A stretch of 61,547 nt of DNA, from assembly GCA_016870995.1 (NCBI GenBank), contig VFZU01000019.1:1-61547 (forward strand), written 5' to 3'. The DNA comes from Acidobacteriota bacterium. Its GTDB lineage: Bacteria; Acidobacteriota; Terriglobia; Bryobacterales; Bryobacteraceae. The position numbers and the translations under genes were made by a program. Under the pieces are notes generated by a model, which saw nothing but the letters and a program-made list of their open reading frames with translations, was not told the origin of the DNA and did no database searches. Shown in pieces: positions 8,053 to 17,464 of the stretch (position 1 is the first letter of the stretch; the number at the start of each line of letters is the position of its first letter).

Positions 8053-8382
8053 GTGAGCAAGCCAAACGATCTCCTCCAGGGAACCCTCGACCTCCTCATC
8101 CTCAAAACCATCTCCCTCGAGCCTGTCCACGGCTGGGCCATTGCCAAACGCATCCAGCAATCCTCCGGCGACGTCCTCCTCGTCCAACAAGGCTCGCTCT
8201 ACCCAGCCCTCCACCGTCTCGAGCAACAAGGTTGGATCGACTCCGAAACCAAACCCACCGAATCCGGCCGCGTCGCCAAGTTCTACTCCCTCACCAAAGC
8301 CGGTAAGAAACAGCTCGCCATCGAACTCAATCAGTGGGACCGCCTCTCTTCCGCCGTCTCCCTCGTCGTGAGGCCCGCATAA
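8053..8382 (+). CDS. PadR family transcriptional regulator
   Basis: 109 residues starting at GTG 8053. The protein is the compact acidobacterial PadR type: N-D-L-L-Q-G-T-L-D-L-L-I-L-K opens the winged helix, G-W-A-I-A-K-R-I is the recognition region, and Q-G-S-L-Y-P-A-L-H-R-L-E-Q-Q-G-W-I is the diagnostic PadR motif, with S-L-T-K-A-G-K-K-Q-L just after. It lacks a long C-terminal effector domain. No Shine-Dalgarno is visible, and the operator ends 5 bases upstream, so the mRNA may be nearly leaderless. The stop is directly followed by the permease start. Confidence 0.92.
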   Translation: MSKPNDLLQGTLDLLILKTISLEPVHGWAIAKRIQQSSGDVLLVQQGSLYPALHRLEQQGWIDSETKPTESGRVAKFYSLTKAGKKQLAIELNQWDRLSSAVSLVVRPA

Positions 8383-10959
8383 ATGAAACTCCTCCTCCGC
8401 CTCAAGTCCCTCTTCCAGAAAGACCACCTCGACGACCAGCTCTCCGACGAACTCGCCTTTCACCTCGAACAACAAGAGGCCGAACTGATCGAAAAAGGCT
8501 TCACCCCACAACAGGCGAAACTCGAAGCCCGCCGCTTGTTTGGCCCCATCGCATCTACACGCGAAGAATGCCGCGACAAACGAAAGACTCAATACCTCGA
8601 AGACCTTTCCGCCGACACATGCTTCACTCTGCGCTCCCTCCGCAAATCCCCTACCTTTTCTCTCATCGCCATCCTCACGCTCGCCCTCGGCATCGGCGCC
8701 AACACCGCCTTCTTCTCCACCGCATACGGCATCCTCTTCAAGCCACTCCCTTATCCACAACCGAGGCAACTCGTCACACTTGACGAAGGCATGACCGGCG
8801 TCGGGCCCGTCACTACCCTCCGCACTCTTTCGACAACCACCGAATACGTCGGCTACGTCTCCTCTCTCGATCTCAACCTCTTCGAATCCGGCGAAGCATC
8901 CAAACTCCGCGCCTCAAGAACCACCTTCAACCTCGCCCAGGTCCTCCAAACCAACCCGCAACTCGGCCGCTGGTTCAAGCAAGAAAACGAGCGTCCCGGT
9001 CTACACCGCGTCGCCGTTCTCAGCGATCAACTCTGGCGCACCCGCTTCAACGCAAATCCAAACATCGTAGGCCGCACCATCACTCTCAACGAACGCCCCT
9101 ACGAAGTCCTCGGCGTCATGCCACCAAGCTTCGCATTCCCCACGCCCCAAACCGAACTCTGGCTTCCCATCCCAATCGATCCCCGCAACGTCGGCGAGAT
9201 CTGGGGTAACGGCAATTTCCTCCCCATCGGCCGCCTCAAACCAAATCACACCCTGGCCACAGCGCAATCCGAAATCCGCCCTCTCCTCGACAAAGTCCGT
9301 TCCAGCTTCCCTTGGCGCATGCCCGATCTCTATGGTGCCAACGCAACCGTCGTCCGCCACGACGCCGCCCTCATCAAACAAGTCCAACCCAAGCTCCTTG
9401 TCCTCGCCGGCGCAACCTTCCTCTTGCTGCTCATCGCTTGTGGCAACGTCGGCAATCTCCTGCTCGCTCGCGGCATCCATCGCCAACGCGAGTTCTCTCT
9501 CCGTGCCGCACTCGGTGCCAGCAACGCACGCCTCCTTCGCCAACTCCTCACTGAAAATCTGATCCTCGTAATCCTCGGCGGCACCGCCGGCCTCGCCATC
9601 GCTCTCCTGCTCTTCGAAGCCCTCCCCATGGTCTTCCCCAAAGACACCCCCCGCCTCGAAGAACTTCTCAGCGACCCCACTCTCCCTCTTGGCGCCGCCG
9701 CCAGCCTCGCCGTCACGATTCTCTTATTCACAACAGTCCCTCTCCTCGGAGGCCTCTCTCTCAAGCCCTCCCGCCACGCTTCGAAGTTCTCGCTCACCCT
9801 TATCGGCATCGAGCTAGCCCTTGCAACCACCCTCCTCATCGGTGCCGCCCTCATGGGCCACACCCTCTGGCAATTGGCAAATCAAGACTCAGGCATCCCC
9901 GCTACCAACGTCACCACCGCCCGCATCGCCACCGGTCCCAGCCGCTGCCCCAACCCCGACAGTTGTCAGGCTCTCCTCAACGACCTCACCCAAACCCTCA
10001 TTCAGGATCCCGCCATCCGCAGCATCAACTGGACCAACGCAGCTCCCTTCGATCCAAGCTTCGCGAGCGTCGCCTCCGCCATCGAAGATCATCCCAAGCT
10101 ACCCAGTGATCCTGCTTTCGTCCTCTGGCAAACCGCCGCCACGCCCGGCTACTTCAACACTCTCGGCATCCGCATCCTCGCCGGTCGCGCTTTTAACGAT
10201 ACTGACCAGGCCAAATCTCAACTCGTCACCATCATCAGCGAATCCACTGCACGCCGCTTCTGGCCCAATCAAAACCCAATCGGCAAGCGCGTCCGCCCAG
10301 TCTACGATCCAAACTGGCGCACCATCATCGGCGTCGCTTCCGACGCCTCTCTTTATTCGATCACCGGTTACCCATCCTGGATAGACGGGGTCCAATACCT
10401 CCCGCTCACTCAATCCCGTTTCCTTTCCGAGCGCAACCTGCAACTCTCGATCCTTCTTGAAACCACCAACAACAACTGGCCCTCGCAACTCAAGCAACGT
10501 TATCCCGACATCGTCATTTCAAACATCGCCACCCTAGGCGCACTCCGCGACTCAAGCATTCAAAGCCAACGTTCCACTGCAACGCTCTTAACCCTGTTCG
10601 CCGTCCTCGGCCTCATCCTTGGTATCGCTGGTGTCCACGGCGTCATCGCTCACCGCGCCGCTCAGCGCACGAAAGAGATGGGTATCCGCATGGCCCTCGG
10701 CGCACGTCCCGCCCAACTCGTCCGCATGGTCCTGGCCGAGACTTTCATTGCCTCAACCCTCGGCACATCCGCCGTCATCGTCGCCGCCTGGCTCCTCAGC
10801 CGTTATCTCAAATCCCTAGTCTTCGGCATCACCATCCACGACCCCCTCGCTTTCACCCTCTCTCCTGCTATCCTGATCCTCGCCGCGACAATCGCCGCCA
10901 GCATCCCGGCCATCCGCGCCACCCGGACAGACCCCGCCCTCACACTCCGTCAAGACTAA
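8383..10959 (+). CDS. MacB/FtsX-type permease, acidobacterial ADOP-like family
   Basis: 858 residues. The N-terminal 70 residues form the 'permease prefix' domain (F-Q-K-D-H-L-D-D-Q-L-S-D-E-L-A-F-H-L-E) found with PadR partners. A transmembrane segment follows (about 90-110, L-I-A-I-L-T-L-A-L-G-I-G-A-N-T-A), then a MacB periplasmic core, three FtsX membrane helices near 340-450, a second periplasmic core and a final FtsX block (E-M-G-I-R-M-A-L-G-A-R, about 760-850). No ATPase is encoded here. Family members are proposed to export peptides or act as mechanotransmission permeases; the substrate is unknown. Regulation by the adjacent PadR is strongly implied. Confidence 0.9.
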   Translation: MKLLLRLKSLFQKDHLDDQLSDELAFHLEQQEAELIEKGFTPQQAKLEARRLFGPIASTREECRDKRKTQYLEDLSADTCFTLRSLRKSPTFSLIAILTLALGIGANTAFFSTAYGILFKPLPYPQPRQLVTLDEGMTGVGPVTTLRTLSTTTEYVGYVSSLDLNLFESGEASKLRASRTTFNLAQVLQTNPQLGRWFKQENERPGLHRVAVLSDQLWRTRFNANPNIVGRTITLNERPYEVLGVMPPSFAFPTPQTELWLPIPIDPRNVGEIWGNGNFLPIGRLKPNHTLATAQSEIRPLLDKVRSSFPWRMPDLYGANATVVRHDAALIKQVQPKLLVLAGATFLLLLIACGNVGNLLLARGIHRQREFSLRAALGASNARLLRQLLTENLILVILGGTAGLAIALLLFEALPMVFPKDTPRLEELLSDPTLPLGAAASLAVTILLFTTVPLLGGLSLKPSRHASKFSLTLIGIELALATTLLIGAALMGHTLWQLANQDSGIPATNVTTARIATGPSRCPNPDSCQALLNDLTQTLIQDPAIRSINWTNAAPFDPSFASVASAIEDHPKLPSDPAFVLWQTAATPGYFNTLGIRILAGRAFNDTDQAKSQLVTIISESTARRFWPNQNPIGKRVRPVYDPNWRTIIGVASDASLYSITGYPSWIDGVQYLPLTQSRFLSERNLQLSILLETTNNNWPSQLKQRYPDIVISNIATLGALRDSSIQSQRSTATLLTLFAVLGLILGIAGVHGVIAHRAAQRTKEMGIRMALGARPAQLVRMVLAETFIASTLGTSAVIVAAWLLSRYLKSLVFGITIHDPLAFTLSPAILILAATIAASIPAIRATRTDPALTLRQD

Positions 10960-10961
10960 CG

Positions 10962-12549
10962 ATGAAGCTCGCCCCCAAACTGGTCCTCTCAACGCTCATC
11001 ATCAACGGCATCATCAGCGGTATCATTTTTTTCCTCCCGGGCATCGTCGCCGTCGGACTTTGGTTTCTCATCCTCCCGGGCCTGATTCTCGGCATCCTGC
11101 CCACGCTGTTCATGTATCACGTCTGCGCCGCCGTTCCTTGGCTCATCTTCCACCAGCGCAACCCCTTTCTCAGCTATCTCCTTCCCGTTCTCATCGTAGG
11201 TACAGTCGCCTTCGGCATGCCCAGCGTCTTCAACGATCGGCTCCAGAAAGAACTCCGCGCCGAACAGGCACGCAACGCCCCGCCTCCCACCAAACTGGCC
11301 ACTGTCGATTCCATCGCGCTCCAGTCCAAATCCAAATCCGAATCCCTTCACTGTGGCTACCTATGCCAGCTTCTTCTCCTCAACAAGGTCGCGAAGGAGG
11401 TCGTCGTCAACCCCCTTCCCGGCCAAGGTAAGCCTCTCGCCTTCCGCCTTGCCCCCAACGCAGAATGTTCCTATAAAGAAACCAAACGCCTCCTCGAGCA
11501 AGACTACTATCTCGATCCCAGCGAACTCGCCCCCATCGCTGTATCCACACATCTTCGCCTCTCAAAGGGCATTTGTATCCTTCCCGGGCACACCCGCTTC
11601 CAAGCCCAACCTTGAGATCCACTGGATCACTCAGCGCACCCACTTCGTCTCGATCCGAGGCGCCGAAATCATCGCCCCCAGTCAATGGACCGCCCGCCTT
11701 ACGGATGCCCACGTGGCTCACCTTTACACTCCCCTCATGCTCGAGCCACAGGGCACCGGCATGACATTCTCCTATTGGCGCTGGGCCGTCCGCTCCGAGC
11801 GCCAGCTCGAGACTACAATCCTCTCCTACCTCAAGCAACTCACCAACTTCGATCTCGCACTCCCTCCAACGCCCTCTCCCGACGTCATCCGCGACCACAT
11901 CGACGATCTTGTGAAAGACCCCTCGGCTCCCTCAGCCGCCTTTCTCCTCGTGAAGGATTACGAACATCTCCTCTATCAAGGCGATGAATCCGATGACCTC
12001 AAACGCATTGCCCGCCTTGTTGCCGATCCTCGCCTCACCGACTTTCAAATCCTCAACAACGCACTCCGCAAGCAAGTTCCACCTGTCCTGATCGATGCGA
12101 TTGTCCGCCGCCTCACCCGTCTCGAAAATCTCGACGATGACCAAATCATGAACCTTCAGGCCACCGTCGCAAAACTACCCAATGGTGCCCTCGCCAACGC
12201 CGACCCCGCTGCGGTCTTCGACAACCCTCGCCTCTCGCGCCGTGCAGAGAAGCTCATGCCCCGGCTGGCTGAAGAAGGTCCTTCTGCCGCACCCAAGTTC
12301 CTCAACATCATCAAGGCCGGCTTCGCCCAACCCGACCGCAAAGACCACCTCTGGGGTCATGAAATCCTCCACGCTGCTACGGGTCTTTGCCGCCTCGGCT
12401 CCCAGGCCAGTTCCGTCCTCCCCGAGTTGATCGAGATACAAGAACAGCAAAAGAATTCGAAGATCACCAGAGACCTCAAATGGCGTGCCGCGCTTCTCTC
12501 ACTCGGTCACCCCATCTCCGCACTCCCCCCACCCGACAACTGGAGCTAA
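10962..12549 (+). pseudogene. Membrane protein with repeat-like C-terminus, frameshifted
   Basis: The first frame (10962-11615) gives 217 residues with about four membrane helices in the first 90, then a soluble region ending S-K-G-I-C-I-L-P-G-H-T-R-F. Within about 11580-11612 coding switches by one base to a frame that stays open to 12549 (P-N-L-E-I-H-W-I-T-Q-R-T-H-F onward, about 315 residues). The second part has no start codon or RBS of its own near the switch. A single ancestral protein of about 530 residues is therefore likely. The C-terminal helices (V-F-D-N-P-R-L-S-R-R-A-E-K to H-P-I-S-A-L-P-P-P) recur in the fragment downstream. No family recognised. Confidence 0.65.
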
Positions 12550-12639
12550 CCCGATTACGAACAATCTCTCCGTCGCATAGTCTCAAAATGCTCCAAATAG
12601 CACCTTTGAATCGCACCCCTCGTTATCCCTCCCAATAGG

Positions 12640-13087
12640 CGTTCGCCCCAACGCCGCCGCACTCCAATATCGCGCTTTCGTCAACACCGATCTCTCTCTT
12701 GCATTCGAGAACGTCCGCGTGGCTCGCCTTTCAACCAAATTGATTCCACGCCTCGCCGAAGAAGGCCCAACCGCGATCCCCAAATTGCTCCGCATCATCG
12801 AGAACGGCTTCACCCAGCCCGACACACAAAACCCACTGTGGGGCAAAGAAATCTTGTCCGCTTCGGTTGGCCTCTGTCGCATCCGCCCCAAGGCGAAAAC
12901 AGCCCTCCCCGATCTCCTTCGCCTCCATGCGCAATACTCCAACCTCCCAGTCACCCAATCCATCGAGTGGCGCGCCACACTCTTCGCCCTCGGCCATCCG
13001 ATTGACGCCTTCCCGCCACCCCCCGGCTTGAACGGAATCAACTACCGCATCAAACTCCGCCATCAATCCAACCACTGCGCCAACTGA
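12640..13087 (+). pseudogene. Duplicated 3' fragment of the preceding gene
   Basis: In one frame this reads A-F-E-N-V-R-V-A-R-L-S-T-K-L-I-P-R-L-A-E-E-G, then P-K-L-L-R-I-I-E-N-G-F-T-Q-P, L-W-G-K-E-I-L, G-L-C-R-I and A-L-G-H-P-I-D-A-F-P-P-P. These align in order with the last 120 residues of the gene at 10962-12549 (R-L-A-E-E-G-P, I-I-K-A-G-F-A-Q-P, L-W-G-H-E-I-L, G-L-C-R-L, S-L-G-H-P-I-S-A-L-P-P-P). There is no 5' portion, start codon or RBS. It is a tandem partial duplicate, or the remnant of a second full paralogue. The upstream limit is approximate. Confidence 0.65.
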
Positions 13088-13116
13088 GCACCTTCGAAAT
13101 CGATCATTATCAGGAT

Positions 13117-13443
13117 GTGATCGGCGTTCCCCAAAACCCTCACGTCACCTTCAGCGATTCAGCCTTTAAGATCGCCGGAACCAGAGTTTCTCTCGACTCG
13201 GTCGTCCTCTTGTTCCGCGAAGGCCTCTCCGCCGAGAGCATTGTCGAATCGTACCCCTCGCTCTCACTGGAGCAAGTCTTCGGCGCACTGGCCTTCTAGT
13301 TGGCTAACCAGACTGCAATCGATGCCTACCTTTCTGAAGGCCAACAGCAATCAAGGGCATTCCACCAAGTTTCCTTGCAAAGCAATGCGGAGCTTCTAGC
13401 CAAGCTCCAGCGTGCCAGAAATGGCAATAAAGTTTCAGGCTGA
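13117..13443 (+). pseudogene. DUF433 antitoxin-like gene with in-frame amber codon
   Basis: From ATG 13117 the frame encodes K-I-A-G-T-R-V-S-L-D-S-V-V and I-V-E-S-Y-P-S-L-S-L-E-Q-V-F-G-A-L-A-F, the core of DUF433 (helix-turn-helix, VapB-like) proteins. TAG at 13297-13299 interrupts it exactly where the family continues 'A-Y-Y-L-A-N'. The same frame then reads L-A-N-Q-T-A-I-D-A-Y-L-S-E-G to a stop at 13441-13443. Restoring one codon gives a normal-length protein of 108 residues. Family role: antitoxin or DNA-binding partner of the DUF5615 nuclease-like protein, which follows with a 23-bp overlap. Confidence 0.78.
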
Positions 13444-13770
13444 TGCGGATCTCGACGGACGCGTAATTCTGGGCTTCGTCGAGCATACAATGCGATTGAG
13501 ATCCACACTGCGGCCTCGGCAGCTCTCGACGGACTCTCCGATCCAGAAGTCCTTCGTCGCGCAAGCCTCTCTGGCAGAATTCTCGTTTCGTAGGATCGAC
13601 GCACGATGCCAGGACACTTCTTTCGGTTCACGCAACACACCCAAAGCTCTGGCGCTATCATCCTTCGCGAAGCCATCCCAATTTCGGTCGCTGTCGAAGA
13701 GCTCTATCTAATTTGGTCCGCAACGCGACCACGATTGGATCAACCGCTTGGTCTGGATTCCTCTCTAGCC
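13421..13770 (+). pseudogene. DUF5615 PIN-like toxin gene, frameshift plus nonsense
   Basis: ATG 13421 begins I-K-F-Q-A-D-A-D-L-D-G-R-V-I-L-G, like the start of DUF5615 (PIN/Mut7-C-like) proteins with their acidic D-x-D-L motif. Near 13470 one base is missing. The other frame continues G-L-R-R-A-Y-N, A-L-D-G-L-S-D-P-E-V-L-R-R-A, G-R-I-L-V-S, then TAG (13591-13593) where the family has a residue before D-R-R-T-M-P-G-H-F. It goes on through G-A-I-I-L-R to about 13770. The acidic active-site pattern was present ancestrally; the gene is now dead. It abuts the convergent gene at 13774. Confidence 0.75.
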
Positions 13771-13773
13771 CCC

Positions 13774-14730
13774 CTACTTCACCAACCCCACGCCCTCCAT
13801 CGCAAACGTCGCCTCATTCGACCCCACTCCCTCCACCACACTCACACTCCCCAGCTTCTCCTCAAAACTCCGGCTCACCCCATACGCACGTCGCTCCAAC
13901 ATCTCCGCCCCATTCCCTTCAATCAGCTTCTTCAATCGACCCTCCACCAGCCCCACATCCGTCCCAAATCCAATCAGTGTCCCGGTCAACACCAACCGGT
14001 CCGGATTGCCCATCTTCCGCCGCGCCACCCCTTCACACCGCGCCAGGCCAGATCCCGTCGCACGCTGCGCCTGCACCAGTGTCCGCGCCGCCGTCGGAAA
14101 CTTCCGCGCCATCGAAGCTACAAGCTCACTCGCCCCATCGATCGAACTCACATAACAAGTAACGGCCACTACTTCTCCCGCCAACCCATTCAACGCTTCC
14201 TCAAGCAACGGCCCGACTGCCGCCACATCCCCCGCCTCCCCCAGCGGCTTCACCACCTGCTTCGCCGGCAGAAAAGCCACCCCATTCAGATTCATGGGCT
14301 TCCTCTCCTCGGCAATTCCTTCAATCACCACCTGCGCCCCATCCACCCCAAGCGCCCCCACCTGCACAATCGTCAATGCCGGCAGTGGCAACTTCCACTC
14401 CGTAAACTGTTCGCTCACGATTGCGCTCACCCTCCTGGCATCCCCGCGCCCAGCCACAAACGCTCGCAACTTCACCATCGTCGCCCCGTGCGCCGCCTTG
14501 CGCAACGCCACCAGCGCATCCTTCGCCTGCGCGCTCAACAAGCCCTTTGTCGACAGCGGACTTGTATGAAACACCAATCGCGACGCCTCCACCTTCACCG
14601 CCGCGGGCGGATCCGGCAGAATCTCATGCGTCTGCGTAATCGGCTCTTCGTCCTTCTTCTTTTTCTTCTTCTGGGCGTTCAACTCCCCGCCCAGCAACCC
14701 CATCATCAAAACGGCAGCGATTAGTCTCAA
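13774..14730 (-). CDS. Exported protein with two RidA-like segments
   Basis: 318 residues with a signal peptide (L-I-A-A-V-L-M-M-G-L-L-G-G-E-L-N-A-Q) followed by a run of six lysines. Two stretches have the look of the RidA/YjgF fold: about 95-150 (V-K-L-R-A-F-V-A-G..., L-P-A-L-T-I-V-Q-V, V-V-I-E-G-I-A) and about 185-240 (V-V-A-V-T-C-Y-V-S-S, A-A-R-T-L-V-Q). That would suggest an exported tandem RidA-like protein, but catalytic residues cannot be confirmed. It overlaps the stop of the upstream isomerase gene by 4 bases and is co-transcribed with it. Confidence 0.6.
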   Translation of the reverse strand: MRLIAAVLMMGLLGGELNAQKKKKKKDEEPITQTHEILPDPPAAVKVEASRLVFHTSPLSTKGLLSAQAKDALVALRKAAHGATMVKLRAFVAGRGDARRVSAIVSEQFTEWKLPLPALTIVQVGALGVDGAQVVIEGIAEERKPMNLNGVAFLPAKQVVKPLGEAGDVAAVGPLLEEALNGLAGEVVAVTCYVSSIDGASELVASMARKFPTAARTLVQAQRATGSGLARCEGVARRKMGNPDRLVLTGTLIGFGTDVGLVEGRLKKLIEGNGAEMLERRAYGVSRSFEEKLGSVSVVEGVGSNEATFAMEGVGLVK

Positions 14731-15791
14731 CTTCTCACCCCCAGCTTTAGCACCTCGCGCGCATATCGGATGCTCCGCTCCATATGTTCCTTCTGCTGAT
14801 AATTTAGCGCGGCCTGATAAGGCGCCGGCGTCGGCCTTCCCGCCACATCCTCTTGCACCACATGCTTCTCATACGGCCGCCCCTTCTTGGCCAATTTCAC
14901 AAACCGCGCATACTCATGCGCCCGCGCCTTCGGATACCACTTTGCCCACCACTTCTCGTCATAAACCGGCAATACTTCCGGTGGCCGTCCCGTGATCGGC
15001 TTAATGAAGATCCTCACCTCCGGCTTCAACACTTGCCGCGCCTTCGCGATCAGGGCGGGGAAGTCCACCGTCCCTTCACCCAGCGGCACCCACTGCACCG
15101 CAATTCCACCCGCATGTTCATACACCACCGAATCCCGCAAATGAAACGTCAACGTATACGGCGCCAATGTTTCCAGTGTCAACATCGGATCTTCCACCGT
15201 GAACACAGGGTTCCCTGTATCCAGATACGTCCCCACAAACTCCTTGCCCGCCGTCTCGATAATTTCCTTGTGCTCCCAGGCCTGAAAGTCCTTATGCACC
15301 TCGATGGCCACCTTCAACCCCGCATCCATCACCTCGCTCCGCACGGCCCGCAGCACCTTTACCGTCAACTCCATGTTGGCTTCTGTCGTCTCGAGTGGCA
15401 GATCCTTGCGGAAACTCGCGCACACCCCTCTCACAATCGGCGACCCACAGGCCTTCGCCCGCGCGATGTTTTTCCGAAACGCCGCCAGGTTCGCGTCCCA
15501 CTGTTCCGGTGTCTTCGGCAGGATTCCGCTGCCTCCCGTCTGCAAGTGCAACCCAAACTCACCAGCCCACTGCTTCACTTCCGCCCAATGCGCCGGGTCC
15601 TGTGCCCGCGGATCAAGCGAGTCTTGCAGAAACAAAGCATCCAGCTTCCACTCTGCGGCTTGCTCAAAATGCTGCCGGTCCGTCATCTTCAGCCCACGCA
15701 GGCAGTACGTGTTGTAGCCGATGCCAATCTTGTCCGCCATCGCCGCAGCCAGCGGCAAAGCCATCCCTGCCAGGAACTCTCGCCGTTTCAT
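14727..15791 (-). CDS. Tat-exported sugar phosphate isomerase/epimerase (xylose isomerase-like TIM barrel)
   Basis: 354 residues from ATG 15791, chosen over an upstream in-frame ATG (15842) because it puts a Tat signal first: M-K-R-R-E-F-L-A-G-M-A-L-P-L-A-A-A. The body is an AP endonuclease 2/xylose isomerase-like barrel with G-Y-N-T-Y-C-L-R-G, A-I-E-V-H-K-D (metal-site E and H region), T-Y-L-D-T-G-N-P and F-H-L-R-D. Metal-binding Glu, Asp and His are present, so activity as an isomerase or epimerase on a sugar is plausible; the substrate is unknown. It starts 4 bp after the permease stop, which could supply a substrate. Confidence 0.82.
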   Translation of the reverse strand: MKRREFLAGMALPLAAAMADKIGIGYNTYCLRGLKMTDRQHFEQAAEWKLDALFLQDSLDPRAQDPAHWAEVKQWAGEFGLHLQTGGSGILPKTPEQWDANLAAFRKNIARAKACGSPIVRGVCASFRKDLPLETTEANMELTVKVLRAVRSEVMDAGLKVAIEVHKDFQAWEHKEIIETAGKEFVGTYLDTGNPVFTVEDPMLTLETLAPYTLTFHLRDSVVYEHAGGIAVQWVPLGEGTVDFPALIAKARQVLKPEVRIFIKPITGRPPEVLPVYDEKWWAKWYPKARAHEYARFVKLAKKGRPYEKHVVQEDVAGRPTPAPYQAALNYQQKEHMERSIRYAREVLKLGVRS

Positions 15792-15795
15792 ACTT

Positions 15796-17298
15796 CTATT
15801 TTGCTCCCTCGGCCAACGGGCTTCGCGCCTTTGAATACCCAAAGTAAATCGCCAGTCCGATCACCAGCCAGATGAAGAAGGTTAGCCAGGTCTGCAACGG
15901 CAGCCCCAGCATCAACACCAGGCAAAACGCGATCGACAGATACGGCACCACCGGCACGAATGGCACCCGGAATCCGCGAGGCGTATCCGGTTGCCGCTTC
16001 CTCAAAAGCAACACTCCCACCGACACACTCGCAAACGCCGCCAGCGTCCCGATGTTCGCCAACTCCGCGAACGTCGCGATATCCCACAACCCTGCCGGAA
16101 TCCCCACGACAAATCCCGCCACCCAGGTGCTGATATCTGGTGTCTTATACTTCGGATGCACCCGCGAAAAAATCCCCGGCAACAACCGGTCCCGCGACAT
16201 CGCAAACCAAATCCGCGCCTGCCCGTACTGAAACACCAGCAGTGAACTCCACATCCCGATCAACGCGCCTACGCTCACAAAGATCCGCAGGTTGTTGTAG
16301 CCCACATCTTTCAGTGCCCGCGCCACCGGCTCATCGTTGTTCAACGTCGTGTAAGGCACAATCCCGGTCAACACCAGAGCCACGCTTCCATACAGCAACG
16401 TGCAAACCGCAAGCGTGATGATAATCCCCCAGGGCAAATCCCGCTTCGGGTTCTTACACTCCTCAGCCGCTGTCGAAACCGAATCGAACCCGATATAGGC
16501 GAAGAACACAATCGCCGCCCCCGAGATCACTCCCGACATACCATTTGGCATAATCGGATGCCAGTTCTCTGGCCGGATCGCCGAAGCCGCTCCAAACACA
16601 AACGCCAGAATCGCCACGATCTTGATGATCACCATCACGTTGGTCGCGTTCGCACTCTCTTTCACCCCGCGAATCAGCAACCAAGTCAGCAGGACCATAA
16701 TCAGCAACGCTGGCAAGTTAAAGTAAGCCCCTGTCACATCTCCCCCGCGAAACGCAGGTCCACTCCACTCCGGTGGCAATCGATATCCAAACAGGTTGTC
16801 GAGAATGTCGTTAAAGTACCCCGAGAACCCCACCGCCACGCTCATATTCGATACCGCGTATTCAAGGATCAGATCCCACCCCAGGATCCACGCAAAGATC
16901 TCGCCCAGCGTCGCATACGCATACGTGTAAGTCGACCCCGCCACAGGAATCATCGACGAAAGCTCCGCATAACACAGCGCTGCAAACCCGCACACAAACG
17001 CCACCATCAAGAAGCTGAACACAACCCCCGGCCCCGCTCCCGGCCTTCCGATCGTCGAGATCGCATCCGGCCCAAACCGCAATAGATCAAGGACAGGCGC
17101 ATGCAACACGCTCTGATACTTCATCGTCACCCCGGCCGCAGCCGTTCCGGTGAGCGTAAAGATCCCCGACCCAATCACCGCCCCGATCCCCATCGCCACC
17201 AGGCTCCAGAGCCCTAGCGTCTTCGTTAGCCGGTGCGTACCCGACTCACTCTCCCGAATCAAATCCGCAATTGGCTTACAGCGAAGCAACTGGCTCAT
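15796..17298 (-). CDS. APC-superfamily amino acid permease (CAT/YhdG-like)
   Basis: 500 residues and about 12-14 membrane segments. The APC helix-1 signature G-I-G-A-V-I-G-S-G-I-F is at about 37-47, followed by the helix-2/3 pattern F-A-A-L-C-Y-A-E-L-S-S-M-I-P-V-A-G-S and the central F-F-A-Y-I-G-F-D-S-V-S-T-A-A-E-E. The C-terminus F-R-V-P-F-V-P-V-V-P is typical of cationic amino acid transporters (CAT family). A long periplasmic or loop insertion (V-L-H-A-P-V-L-D) follows helix 1. It imports amino acids across the inner membrane with protons; specificity is not readable. First gene of the unit ending at 13774. Confidence 0.92.
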   Translation of the reverse strand: MSQLLRCKPIADLIRESESGTHRLTKTLGLWSLVAMGIGAVIGSGIFTLTGTAAAGVTMKYQSVLHAPVLDLLRFGPDAISTIGRPGAGPGVVFSFLMVAFVCGFAALCYAELSSMIPVAGSTYTYAYATLGEIFAWILGWDLILEYAVSNMSVAVGFSGYFNDILDNLFGYRLPPEWSGPAFRGGDVTGAYFNLPALLIMVLLTWLLIRGVKESANATNVMVIIKIVAILAFVFGAASAIRPENWHPIMPNGMSGVISGAAIVFFAYIGFDSVSTAAEECKNPKRDLPWGIIITLAVCTLLYGSVALVLTGIVPYTTLNNDEPVARALKDVGYNNLRIFVSVGALIGMWSSLLVFQYGQARIWFAMSRDRLLPGIFSRVHPKYKTPDISTWVAGFVVGIPAGLWDIATFAELANIGTLAAFASVSVGVLLLRKRQPDTPRGFRVPFVPVVPYLSIAFCLVLMLGLPLQTWLTFFIWLVIGLAIYFGYSKARSPLAEGAK

Positions 17299-17347
17299 CG
17301 CTGTATTCTAATCCACACCGTCCTGGTATGCGTGAAAAAACGTGGAA

Positions 17348-17379
17348 AGGGCCAGTGGTGAAGAGGCACCGCTGGCCCT
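17348..17379 (-). terminator. Hairpin terminator after the 52-residue gene
   Basis: 13-bp stem AGGGCCAGTGGTG (17348-17360) with CACCGCTGGCCCT (17367-17379), one wobble pair and a 6-base loop. On the minus strand it is followed within about 10 bases by a run of six T residues. It lies between the small basic gene and the permease gene, so it should separate their transcripts. Otherwise 17299-17464 contains no gene. Confidence 0.65.
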
Positions 17380-17464
17380 GTTTGCATCCTGCAGGCTCGG
17401 AGGGGAGGCCCGCCGGGACGCACTTTTATTGAATCACAAAATAACGGCGAATAATACTAAAGTA

